In this document: positions 1 through 11,511 of the stretch, piece by piece
Numbering within the stretch: position 1 is the stretch's first letter
How the letters are laid out: each line of letters begins with the position of its first letter
Assembly: GCF_025024155.1 (NCBI RefSeq)
Contig: NW_026251737.1
Coordinates: 186,001-250,000 of the forward strand
Reading direction: 5' to 3'
Source of the DNA: Gamsiella multidivaricata
Taxonomy: Eukaryota; Mortierellomycota; Mortierellomycetes; Mortierellales; Mortierellaceae
DNA length: 64,000 nucleotides
The notes under the pieces: model-generated
What the model was told of the DNA's origin: nothing
The model's input: the letters and a program-made list of their open reading frames with translations, nothing else
The model's database searches: none
Made by a program: the position numbers and the translations under genes

Positions 1-1437
1 CGTTCAATAGGAGACAGAACCTGCTTCGGATGTTCAATTGAGATGGAATCACGACGTGATCTGTGTGCGTGAGTGGGTGGTGGGTTGAACTCCTTATTTT
101 GTCCGCGACTTCTGCAATTTATACATCTGAACCCTGCCGAATGGGAGCCACTCCTTCATTATTCTTATCCACGTAGAGAACCAAAAGCGGTTGGCGACTC
201 AATTGATCCCTTAGCAACCCAAGGAAATGGTACCAATAAAGGTCCCGCCTATGAATTGCTGAACCTGCATGTCCCTCAATTCATCTCACATAGGCAGCTG
301 TTTCTGGACTGGGAATTGCGGATTCAGACCTTATAAAAAAAGAATAAAGTCTTCTGATACAACCCTGAGCGGGCACAAAATAAAAGTCCTCGACCATTAT
401 TACCCATACAACACCTTAGCGGCCTACCTCTGAAATACGCGACTCTTGCCACCGATTCGGTAGTCAGCATCCCCCAGAATCTCCTCGACATCTCGTTAAG
501 TCTCAAGGCTACATGGACGCTTCAACCCACAACCTGCCTCAACTGCAGTCTTTCAGGAGCCGATTTTTTCCTATAAGCGCGTTTTCTTTGTGAGTTGGCT
601 TTTTTTTTTATGCTGGCTCTGTACTTTTTGAGCCGCTTTCCGTTGGTCTGTGTTTCCAATCCTGATTTAAAAAAAGCATGAACAGGGTCGCCAGCTCATC
701 TCGGGGGGATTTTTTTTACACGAGAGCCGCTCATCATTTCGCGCAACAAACAGTTTTGTAGAGTACTTGTCTGTACACAAAATAAAAATTGGCGGGCGGC
801 TTCCCACTGCACATGCATGCACGCGCTCGCTGTCTGTGCCCAGCTTCAAATGTCATTCATGTCGCTCTTTGTTGACACTTTTTGTGTAATATTCATAGGC
901 ATTTGCCGCATTTTATTTCATTCACCAGAGCGAGAAACGACGGCTGTAGAGAGACAAGGGAGCACAGACAAAAGAACGCGCGAAGAGAAGCAGATGACGA
1001 CGAACTGAGAAAAGCAACAGCCAAATAAGCGGCCCACGGAGTCCCCAGAAAGCCATGTCTCGCTATTTCATTTCGCTAGCATTGAAGATTTAGAGCAACT
1101 ATTTTATCACATCGTTCATACATGCATGTCGCACAGAGCTATAAGTGGCATGTGCATGTACGTGGACCTCGTTAGGAATCTTTATATATATTTTTATACA
1201 TATACTAAAAGAACGATCGCGAGCAGGATTCAGACCCCAGGAAGCCATAACGAGAGAGGGTTGTCTAGGACAGAAAATCCAGTATCTGGGAATGGTACAG
1301 CGATTACTCTTATTACCCTTATTACCCTTGAACCTTGGAATTCATCCAGGATCACTGCCACCAACTCACACAGTCTAGAAGGGCATGTTCCGACATGTTT
1401 CTGTCTGTGCTCGTCATCTCAGGTTACCCGGCAGAGA
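1..1437. other. Intergenic region, no supported gene
   Basis: Short open frames on both strands are all under 120 codons, overlap each other and show no recognisable domain or splice structure. The right end probably holds the 3' untranslated region of the minus-strand LRR gene. A small direct repeat of TTATTACCC lies at about 1308-1328. Confidence 0.6.
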
Positions 1438-3855
1438 CTAAAGAGAGAGGGCTCGAACCCTTCTCCTTAGAGCTCTTGATTTAATGAGGCCATAAAGAAC
1501 CGACGCTCTATAGTCACGCTGGCTAGCCATTGTCTCCCCTACCACCGGTGACGCTCCGGTTCCCGTCCTAGCAGTTGACGATGCTAATCCCGTGTCCTGC
1601 GGCGGCTCTGCTGTGGCAGGGGACAGTGCTGGGGAGAACAATTGACTCTCGTGATTGACCCTCGTATTAATGCCGTTCTGAAAGCCGAGTCGAAGCTGGG
1701 AAACCGCATCATCTGGGCCACCATAATCGCTGCTGCTTCTTTCTGACCCTCTGGATAAGCCCTCCTGGCTACTCTCCAAAGATGCGACAGAATCCGACAG
1801 GTTATTATTATTGTTATTGCTGCCCGACTTTTCATTATCTCGGCGATCGCCCTGTTCAGCTCGAGCTCGGCATTGGACCGAGCACGCGACCCACTCCAGC
1901 GGTACGATCCTCTCATCCATGACCCCGACACCCTTCCATCGCATTCCTGCAAAAAAGAGCCGCTTTTGGCAAACGGAGCAAAACTCGCACTCCATTTCCT
2001 TTTCCTCCAGTGTAAGTTGCATCGGCGGAGGCGGGTTCAAGATACCAGATTTGGATCGAGAATCGAACCGGTCGATCCCACTTTCTGCTGGTCCATGCTT
2101 CGAGCCGAATCCTGCGGCTTCATGATGGACGCTATCGCGCTCAGCCCATTCGATTTCCTCTCCTGAATGTGAGAATGCTGATCCATGTAGAGCTGTGCGC
2201 ATCTCCGATAGGTGGTGAAGTCCCATCTGCTCTATCATCCACTCTGGCATCATCATGAATGTACAGTCGTCGATATGGTCCTCCTCTTCAGCAACGGGTG
2301 ATTTCTTCTTTGCAATCGACGTGACTCCTGTTTTCTTACTCGTCATGAACGGGCAGACATCGCCATGGCAAAAGTAGTGCGGATCATTGTACAGTTTTTC
2401 GCCGACGATCTGCGAGCAAATGTCCCCAAGGCTGAGTGTCCATGAACATGAAGTGTAACTGTCCTTGCAATACCCACGCCGATCGACTAAGTGCTCTGGG
2501 TGCGGTTGCTCTTGTCGTTGATGTTGATGCTGGTAAGCGTGATTGAAGGGGTGTTGATTATGATGGTGCAAATCGCCTAGTGGCGCTTGTTGACTGTGCT
2601 GACCATCAGAGTTGCGAACCAAATTTCCTAGCCTGGCATTACCTTCACTTGATAGTGAAAGCGACCCCAATGATGGCATTGGTATAATTGATGGTGGCGG
2701 TACTGGCTCTCCCAATTGTCCAGATGGAGATATTGAATTCGCCGCGGTCGTTGGTGAAAGCGGAGCGGACGCCATCAATGCCGAAGGCGATCCTAGTCCT
2801 GCCATCAACATGGACGTCGTTGCTGTAATTGGTGACTGTGGTGCAGAGGCCCGTGGGACCTTGACCTGCCAAAATCTGTTACCTCGAGCCCAGCACTTCA
2901 TCCCCTGGCGTATTTGAACATAATCATCATCATCATGACCTCCGTCTTCGTTTGGCGTAATATTAGGAGCACCTTGTCCCGGCGCTGTGGTGAACAAAGA
3001 CTCCATTGGGCCCTGAGGGTTGTGTGATCCTTCGCCACCAGCCTGCACCTCAAGTCCATTACCCAGCGATAGCGCTGTTTCGCTCAAGCGCCAAAGACTC
3101 CCCCTCTCGAAAGCGAGTGACTCTGATACAAGTCGCTGAATCTCCACAGGAATACATCCAAGATGGTTATCCGCGATATCCAGCAGTCGAAGTTGTTTCA
3201 ATCGTCCAAGTTGCTGTGGAAGACTTTTGAGGCGATTGGATTGTAAGAAGAGCTCCTCAAGTGTGGGTGCCAGCAAGCCGATCAGGGGCGAGATCTCCGT
3301 CAAGAAGTTCTGGGAGACATCGAGTTCGCGGAGCGCAGGAAGTCGAAAGATTTGCAGTGGCAGGTCTTTGAGCTGATTGCCCTGCAAGCGCAAAGATACC
3401 AGATGGGAAAGATAGGGCAGAGAGGATGTGGCAATAATCTATATCCGAAGGAAAATATGGTCCATCAGCTCGGCGAATCTGTAGTCATAAAAACGGATGT
3501 ATCACAATAACGGCTTGCTTCTTACCATGGTCGAGATGCGCAGCCTAGCCAGGTGGACGATCCCGCGCTCAGACTCTGATACCCGTGTCACTTGATGGAC
3601 CCTGCAAGTATGTTCGCTGGCAATTGCATCCTGCTCATGACTGTTACTTCGTCGATACGGCATGCTGTAACTCCTGTTGCGAGAGGTTGTTGCTTCGTAG
3701 TATCGGCTGTCCTGCGTCGAGACAATGGTGTGGGAGGTGGTGAAGCCATTGGTGTTGGGTGTTGGCAGATAGTAGAGCCGGACTATATGTTGCTCGCAAC
3801 CCCGTGCGAGGTTCAAGATGGTATTGACCGAGGGCTGGATAGCGCTGGAGTTCAT
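1438..3855 (-). CDS. Leucine-rich-repeat protein with C-terminal Cys cluster
   Basis: Two exons on the minus strand: 3526-3855 and 1438-3438, joined over an 87-nt intron with donor GTAAGA and acceptor ATATAG. The product is about 776 residues. Residues ~100-220 hold at least four LRR units (LVSLRLQGNQLKDLP, LRELDVSQNFLTEIS, LEELFLQSNRLKSLP, LRLLDIADNHLGCIP). The junction restores the first unit, which supports the splice. A long Ser/Pro/His/Gln-rich linker follows. Around residues 592-632 a Cys cluster (CEFCSVC, then ACSVQC) looks like a small zinc-binding unit. An earlier Cys/His stretch with CHGDVCPF is also present. LRR proteins usually bind a partner protein; the partner here is unknown. 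The start is the first ATG that reads into the repeats; no signal peptide or membrane segment is seen. An extra upstream exon is possible. Confidence 0.8.
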
Positions 3856-5397
3856 CGGATAAGGCAAGACCGCCATAACCAAGTGTCCTTGCGTTGTTCT
3901 TCTCGAGTCCTGTCTTGATGAAGCTATAGTCGATGCGTGTCCTTTGAATCAGATGTTGCTGCTGGACATTCGACAGATGTTGCGATGTAGAGCAGGCGGT
4001 CAAGTGTGAAGGAGTACAAAAGCTATATCCAGCTACGTGGTACAAACCCCGTTCGCCCCTCAATCGAGTCCCGGTCTCCCGCGCGAATGCAAGAGGAAGA
4101 CTAGAGTTTTCGTCATCGTGGGATGTTCGCTTTTTCATCCCTCATAGTGTTTACATTGCCGCATTTAGTGCTATTGTTGTTGTTATTGTTGCTGTGGTTA
4201 CGGACGCATCAGCTTTGAGGTCACTCTTAGTGCTCTATGAGACGGAGAGCGGCGCGAGCCAAATTGCGGTCAGTTATATGTATCGTTGGCACTTGATGGT
4301 CTGACCCTTGACGTTCCCCAAGGCACCGCATCGGAAGCATCTTATAGAGTTCCTCCACGCGGCGGCACGGACTATGGGTATATTATGGGCCGCCACCTGG
4401 ACGTAGAAAGCCTTGATAGCAGAAATCGATTACCCTCTTTAGAGGTGCATCCCCCACCACAAACACTGGCCTTGACGTCCCTGACTGTTATTTCCCCATG
4501 TATCCAGCGGCGTTCATCGCTCTTGTGATACTCTTGACTAGGGTTGCTTCTTTTCGTCTGCTAGAGGACGTGTCCGTCCGTGGTGATCGATCCTGTTAAC
4601 ACGTACCCCAGTGATATTCTGTATGAATTTCTGCTTTGTACTACTGGGGTGACAACCCATTCTTGAGGAACTTTAGCAGAGCCGCGCAAGCGACATTGTC
4701 TCGCCTGATGCGCCGCATACCAATCGAAGGCATTCTGCTTTTGTTAATCCTGGAAAGTGAAGAAGGCTCGGTTGTAGGGTTTCGGTGCGCCGATGGAGGG
4801 ACTTAAAAGGAACGTGTTTTTTTTTTTTTGTTCAATCCAGCCTCTGGCAAAGAGAGAGGTTGAACAAGTCTCCCGGTGTTTCGACGCTTGATCCAGCGCT
4901 TGTGCCTTCATATTGTTCGCCGTTCTTGCTCCGCTGCCTTGCATTGTCTTGCCTTGCCACACAACCTTCATGAGGAATGGCCCTCCTTGTCCCTAAGGCT
5001 CGTAGAGTGCCCCTTTATTGTGGAAGTCTAATGTTGTTGGTTATATTAATGCACATGAACCGAAAGTGCTGGTGTTCCTACTATCTCAACCCCACAATGA
5101 TGCAGCTACGTATCTGGCGGGTACCAGCAAACTCAGAAAAAAAAAGGTACCAAAAATGAAGGAGTGGATATTTTACAAAGGTGGGTAGATTGTGTCCCGG
5201 ATAGATTGAGAGGTGAAAAGATGTGCTGATGCAGGATGAGTGTGAGGCGAAGAAATCGTGGTTCATGGTCTAGGGCTAGCTGTGGACCTGTGCTACCCTC
5301 GTGCGAGGTCGATGCTGCAGCATTGATCCCCATCCAGTTCTCCTTAGTCCACCAAGCCTTGTATCCTGTCCGAGAGCATTCCTCAGGAAACGCGTCG
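3856..5397. other. Intergenic region, no supported gene
   Basis: Lies between the 5' end of the LRR gene and the 3' end of the 7TM-RGS gene, both on the minus strand. It should hold the LRR promoter and the RGS gene's 3' untranslated region. Open frames here are short and overlapping and match nothing I recognise. A frame at 3644-4138 (minus) overlaps LRR exon 1 in another phase and looks like a shadow. Confidence 0.5.
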
Positions 5398-8272
5398 TCA
5401 TTTCGAGGACACAGCTTTCGCTCTGGCAGACGCGGCCCTGGACATTGACGACATTGGAGACGGTGTCAGGATCGAAGATGGCGGTGTCGACCGCTGAGGC
5501 GATGTTGGCTGCTGTTCAGGCGACAAGCAGGCAGATGAACGACTGTCCGAGACCGCGTTCGTTGTGTGGGCGTTGGCCGTATCGACTTCTTGTAACCGCG
5601 TGCGGTCCATTGGAGCAGCAGAACCGTTGTAGTTGAGTCCGTGAGAAGACGTTACGAATTTTGGCCAGACATCGCGGAAGAGGAGCTCTTGAATCTCATA
5701 AATGGCTCCGTCGAACATACTCGATTGCCATTCGCCTCGCTTCGCCTTTTGATGGATCTCTTGCGCAGTAGCATAGGACAAATTGACCTCCAGACGACTG
5801 CCGCTGACAATAAAAGTCTTGTAAACATACTCGAATTGAATCAATAGCGTGGGAGGCATGGGTAGAAGTCGAAAGTCCTCGCCTGGTGTGGTAAGAATAT
5901 TCTGCGGAGATGACTCCAATATGGTGGCGCTTGGTGTTTGCCTTGCTGATGGATCCTGCACAATGCCTAGTTCTAGATCAGGTAATGCTGAAGAGCTAGA
6001 ACCATGCCGGTGCAGATTTGGGAAAGTAAATGACCCCAAGGGTGAAGATGGCTCTGAGTCGTCAAAGTAGGATGAAGATGACCGGCGTGGCCCCAGCATG
6101 TGCACTGTTGACGATACAGATGATACAGAGACGATTTTCTTGATCCGGTGTGGTGTTCGATTTGTATCACTACCATCGGCCTTGGCTGAAAGCTGGGGAA
6201 ATTGAGTTGGAAGCGGAGCGATAGTTGAATGGCTAGTTCCCGAAGAAGGAGTCTTAGTCAGCCTCGTAGAGGTTGGCGTTGCAGGCGAGGTCTGCATCGA
6301 GATGACGGTATGATCCACCATAGACAGTGAAGGGTTTGTCGCTGGGTTGTCAAGAGGTAGCTCATGTGGTGTCGCTGTCAGGTTTCGCAGATGTTCATAC
6401 TGGAATGCTCTTTTCTCCAGCCTGGAGACTTCGTACAGGAATCTCATGTTCTCGGCGCAAAACTCTCGGACAGTGAAAGCGCTCATCCTGTCAAACAGTT
6501 CGCGGTCCTCAAGCGCCTTGATAAACTCGTCCCAGTCGGTCTTTTTGCTGTCAATGATGGTTCCGTGAGTGCTACTGCCAATGCCAAAATGTTCTCTCCT
6601 GTGGCTGCGAATGAGACTCTTGAGGGTGAGGTTGATATTACTGATGCTATTCTTTCGGCTGTAGCCCAGGGGAGAACCACTGGTGGATGTCTGTGCGTAA
6701 TAAACTTCCCGAGTATCGCCCTTATCTCTGGCTGCAGGTGCTGGCGTAGTGACTAGTGTGAATTGTACTTTGTTGGCGCCGAGTGATGATTCTTTGCCTC
6801 CTGTCTGTCGGGTGCCCTCGAGCGGAATATCCTCAGATCCTGACCGGTCCCGGATGTCAGCCCCATTATTTCCTGCACGATGTTTGCGATCGATTGAGCC
6901 CAAGGCAGTTGCAGGTAATTTGCTGCGATATGTGTTCCGCTGGAACACCATGGCAGTATAGGCGCACTGGTGAGGATACTCTTTGAAATGGCGAACGAGC
7001 GGGGTCAGGATACTAGCGATATGGCTCACGATGAGGATTAAGGCTATATATGTTGTTTTATCCAAGTACTTCCTGGTGAATTCTGGTAGCACTACAGGCA
7101 TGATGAAGAAAAGCGCCACACACGGAGCCGAGAAGGTCGTCATAAAAATGAGCTCGTTCCGGATACCGAAGCCATCGTTGGTGCCCTTGAGTTGAAAGAT
7201 CATGAATGGGGATAACATAAAGAGGAAGATAAGTGCTGTGATGTAGGGAAAGGCATACTATACAGCAGCGTACAAAGAAAGATGTGCGGCGATGTCAGTA
7301 ATGGGAACGGAAATGGAAGTCGGAAAAGCGCTTAAAATCGATCGACCACAAAGTAGAAATCATGAATACTAACCTCAGGCCCAGTATGACACTCGTAGTA
7401 GACGGGGTTGAAGCCGATGGAAGGGACCCGGAACTGGAAAAAGATCGCCAAAATCAGGGTGATGATTAAGTATACAGCGGCAACGCCAAGCATCTGCATA
7501 TCAGTGGCGGTTTTGTAGCGGTTGTACCACCTCTTTGACAGAGCAATTTCCTTCAATGTCTTGTTGGTCAACTCAAAGACCTTCTCTCTCTCTGAACTAT
7601 AAGAATCGTAACCATGGACCTGATCCCGCAGCTGCTTTTGTGTTTCAACCGGAGAGGAGGATGGATCGGAAGCTCCAATGATGGTGGGGCCCTTGGTTAC
7701 CCCAGTCCCTGGATTAAGACGTCTCTGTCCGGTGCCCAGGGCAATCAGATCTGCTGGCTCTGCGAATCTGGATTGATAGATGGCAGTGTTGCGGTCGAAT
7801 CTGCTGACGAGACGCCACACTCTGGCAGAAAAGAATAGCACGAACGGTACCATCCCAAAGTAGCTCCCTGTACGCAGTGTTGCATGCCATATTCAAGGAC
7901 GAGTGGGGGAAAGGCTGTAACATGTAAGCAAACACGAAGCAGTGTAAAAGAAATAGAGAATGGCGACCAGAACAGTGGTACAGTACCATAGAACAGAACC
8001 GCACAGGGGACGCGGTATTTGTATGACTGATAGATATAGAGAAGGGCAAAGAAAATAGTGGCAAAGTAGCCCTGAGCAGGGACGAGGTAGCGTCCTCGCT
8101 GTCGCAGGTTGTTGTCCTTTTTGGATGCTTGCTGGAAAATAAATGTAGAGAGGAGACCAATAAAGGTCCCGAGAGTGCCAAAGACTATGAAGATGTTGCG
8201 GCGGGTTGCGCCCAAGGGAATAGCGACACTTGGGTCGGTCCCTGGTTCGGATGGATATATGATCTGTACCAT
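5398..8272 (-). CDS. Seven-transmembrane RGS protein (GPCR-like regulator of G-protein signalling)
   Basis: Three minus-strand exons: 7936-8272, 7374-7867 and 5398-7257, about 896 residues. Junction phases match, and the second join gives CHTGPE followed by YAFPYITALIF. The N-terminal ~340 residues hold about seven or eight hydrophobic helices (for example NIFIVFGTLGTFIGLLSTF and LGVAAVYLIITLILAIFF). The C-terminal cytosolic half has an RGS domain. Its first part begins near residue 514 (WDEFIKALEDRELFDRM, then FCAENMRFLYEV). Its last part lies near residues 739-815 (FEYVYKTFIVSGS to QELLFRDVWPKF). About 170 low-complexity residues split the two. RGS domains speed GTP hydrolysis by G-alpha; fungal 7TM-RGS proteins are known, such as Magnaporthe Rgs7. 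The frame stays open 17 codons upstream of the chosen ATG without another ATG. Confidence 0.85.
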
Positions 8273-10247
8273 GACCCAGCTCGCGCGATCGGAGACAGAG
8301 TCGTATGTGTATGTGCCGAGAGAGTAGCCGAAGATTGGTTGGATTTATGTGTTCATGGAGTGAGTGGTGCAAGTGTGAGAATGTGGGGTTGATATGGCGA
8401 TTGGTAGGGGAATTGAGGAGAGGAAACGTGGAGAAGGAGGATGCGGTGGTGAAGTACCAAGCAAGGGGTGAGATCCAAGGAAGAAAGAGATTCGAGGTAC
8501 TAATGGGAGGGGAGGCGAAGAACAAGGGTGTTTTCTGAAGAAGGAGAAATGAACAGTAGCACGCATGCCTCTATACTAAGCAATTGGGCGCGGAGAAAAA
8601 ATAACAACATTAGAAGTAGCTTTCATTCATTCCCGCTACAGTTATATTACATACCAGCTACACGCTGGCATGCAAGAGCAGCAACTCAGTCTGCTAGTCT
8701 AGTCTGGGTTGTATGTTTTTAATGCAGATCAAGGCTAGCGGAGCAAAAAAAAAAGCAGGGCGGTGAAAAAAGATGGACACGTGTGTTGTGTCCCTTTTTT
8801 TTCGGTTTCCTGCGGCGCAGGTAGGGGCTCTCATTTTTTTTTTTGTTTAGCAATCGAGAACTAGACCACTTGCACTTTGAGGTTTGCTCCGCGCGATTCA
8901 GTTGTTTCCTTCACAGTTGCAAATATTTCATGTCGGCTCTTATACATGCACCAAACTCACTTACCATGGAGAAACGCACCCAAGAGTCCTTACATCAATT
9001 GGGACAGGTAGTTCGTCGAGGTCATCAGAGCATCGAGCTCGTCTATACCGCAACATGCAACATAGGCTCTAGTCTTACAGCCTGTCCATGAAAAATAAAG
9101 CGCAAAACTGGCTAAGGTGCTCAAGGGCATGCTCTCATCACACTTCACTGGTCCCACATTCAATATTAAATGCGATCACGTTAACGAATATAGACTTTAT
9201 AGATGGCATTTTACTTTCTACTATATTCAGAGCATTGTTATAAAAATGGGATGATGGCATCGCACATGCGCCAGCCGAATGGAGCTGGAGTAGGTTACAC
9301 CTATGGATGCAGTGCAAAGTGTCAAAGCTTTCCGAGCGCAGCTTAGTGGTTTTGCGGTATTGCGCAAGGTCTTTTTTACGCAACCGGCTTTTGTATGTAC
9401 ATTATGTATCTGGATTATGTGTTAATGGCCGCCATGGCAGCAATGCGTTAAAATGGCTAACTACACAACATGGTGCAATGCAGATGGTTTTTAATTTTTT
9501 ATTACTTTATCAATGGCTGTTTATATCACGCGTAGTGCTCCACAGAGTGTCCTACAGCGTGCTATCGAAGTAGTGGCGGTGGAGGATACACATCTTGGCT
9601 GACCCTCACAGCACCAACCTACTGAGACATAAGGAGCAGACGAAAGAGGAGTTACAGCGATTAGAAAGTCTGTCTGTGCTTGGCGATGACTAGAGGGTTG
9701 TTTTGGTCCAGACTACTCAGCATGTGCATAGGATTTGGGATTTGTGTCTAAGGACGACTAGCCTGTGCTTCGTCGCGTGCCCGACTTTGTCTCCGGAGGT
9801 AAGGAGCTGCGCTATAACGGCAGGTGGATAGCGTCGCATACAAGATGAGTAACGAAAGAGTAGACTACGCGCGAGAAGAGGTGGTCTTTTTTCTGTAAAT
9901 GGCAGTTGGCCCGAATAAGGCAGGGTGTGACAAAATCGGGTTTGGCAGATGGACAGCCGAGGACATAAACGAAAGGGACTTCGTCCTGTCAGTCAGTCAT
10001 TCAGTCCACCCTCGTCCATCGGTCAAAGAGACCGATGAAGATGCGGCTGGTCCTCCAGGGCTAGTTTCGACATCGTCTTGGCTTTGGCTGTCATAGTGTA
10101 AAGCGTGCGAAAGTTCCATGCAAGTAGCAGCAGTGCAAATATAAAAACGTATGTGTGGCCTCCACAAGGACAATTAATCCAACAAAAGCACATCAGCGCA
10201 TCCCACACTGCATTCAAGTCGTTCATTCCTCATTCACACTTCAAGCA
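8273..10247. other. Intergenic region between divergent genes
   Basis: Contains the promoters of the minus-strand 7TM-RGS gene and the plus-strand methyltransferase. Short T runs occur near 8794 and 8835. The scattered short open frames carry no domain, and I see no further gene. Confidence 0.55.
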
Positions 10248-11173
10248 ATGGCGACCTTCTCAAGCAAGACCTTCAACAGCGCGTTGTACCAGTCCTTCCG
10301 CCCTGGCTACAACTCCAACTTTTTCAAGGCGGTTTACAACTACCATGCTAGGCACAGCGGCCAGTTCGACACCGCAGTTGATGTCGGCACAGGTATGCGC
10401 CGCCAAAGCAAAACACACACACATCACATCTTCAGTAGCTCACTCTCAATTTGATCCACCGCGTCTTTTATCCTAACCAGTGGCCTTTTACATATATTTA
10501 TCTAGGCACTGGACAAGTCGCGTCTGTGTTGGCTGAGAAATTCAAACATGTGCACGGCGTCGATGCCTCTGCAAAGATGCTTGATGCTGCCATTCAAAAG
10601 CCTAACATCACCTACCACGTCAGTAAGGGTGAAGATCTCAGCGCCATCCCCAGTTCCAGCGTCGATGTTCTCACGGTCGCGCAAGCCCTGCATTGGTTCG
10701 ACCACCCAAAGTTCTTCTCCGAGGTCAAGCGTGTCCTTAAGCCCCACGGAACATTTGCTGCCGTTGGCTACTCGTTCGTGCTCTTTGAAAAGCATCCGAG
10801 GGCTAGCGAGAAAATCTACCAGTTGGGCGATGAGCCCGATCAGTTGGGCACATGCTGGGACCATGGCCGATTGATTCTCGACAACCTCTACAAGAGTATC
10901 GACGTGCCACTGCAGAACGTCGAACGACATTATTTCCCCAAAAATGGGAACACACTGCCGCCCATCATGACCGAACATGTTACGATGAAACACTTTCGAA
11001 ATTATATCAAGACCTGGTCCGCTTACAAGAACTACTGCGAGAAACATCCTGACCGTCCAGACATCGTCGATAAGACCATCGATGAAATTATGGCAGAGGA
11101 GAATCTGAAGGACGAGGACGTGGTCGATCTGACCTGGCCCACGGTTTTAATCCTTGGAGAGAACGGTGTGTAG
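10248..11173 (+). CDS. Class I SAM-dependent methyltransferase (Tmt1/Crg1-like)
   Basis: Two exons, 10248-10392 and 10506-11173, give 270 residues. The intron splits the SAM-binding motif, and splicing restores VDVGTGTGQVA near residues 45-55, the glycine-rich motif I of class I methyltransferases. HGVDASAKML is motif II. ALHWFDHPKFFSEVKRVLKP is the UbiE-like segment found in small-molecule enzymes of this group. The closest characterised relatives are yeast trans-aconitate methyltransferase Tmt1 and cantharidin-resistance Crg1. The true substrate cannot be read from sequence. No targeting peptide is evident, so it is probably cytosolic. An AATAAA lies at 11315-11320 just after a T tract. Confidence 0.9.
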
Positions 11174-11274
11174 ATATGCACTTCATTTTCAATCGACTAC
11201 CTTTTCTTTTTATTGTTGTACGATGATCGGCTTCAAGTTTGGGACGCTATCCGTCCCACAAAGCTCTCTTGAGC

Positions 11275-11313
<39 letters not shown>

Positions 11314-11511
11314 GAATAAACCGATGATCGCCTTAGTTGTTTGACAGAAATCCACTGCAATACAAAAGAGTCGATGAATGTGAAATGCGTGAAGCAAGGC
11401 AACGAACGTGCCTTCTCCACAAGAAACTAAAAACACAGGTATGATGAATATACAGAATGGAGGGGGGAAAAATACAATACATCAACAAACAAAAACAGAT
11501 TTAGCTCCCTT
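11174..11511. other. Short intergenic region between convergent genes
   Basis: Holds the 3' regions of the plus-strand methyltransferase and the minus-strand disordered protein. It includes the 36-nt T homopolymer at 11277-11312 and an AATAAA at 11315-11320. No gene is seen. Confidence 0.7.
11277..11312. repeat. T homopolymer, 36 nt
   Basis: Uninterrupted run of T between the methyltransferase stop and an AATAAA. It is the longest homopolymer in the window. The exact length may suffer from sequencing slippage. Confidence 0.9.

Noticed and set aside
1308..1328. Telomere-like TTATTACCC repeat
   Set aside because: Only two to three units, not the TTAGGG/CCCTAA sequence; chance small repeat.
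1440..1470. tRNA-like T-loop (GGTTCGAGCC on the minus strand)
   Set aside because: It is the last codons of the LRR gene; no A box, anticodon arm or acceptor stem pairs with it.
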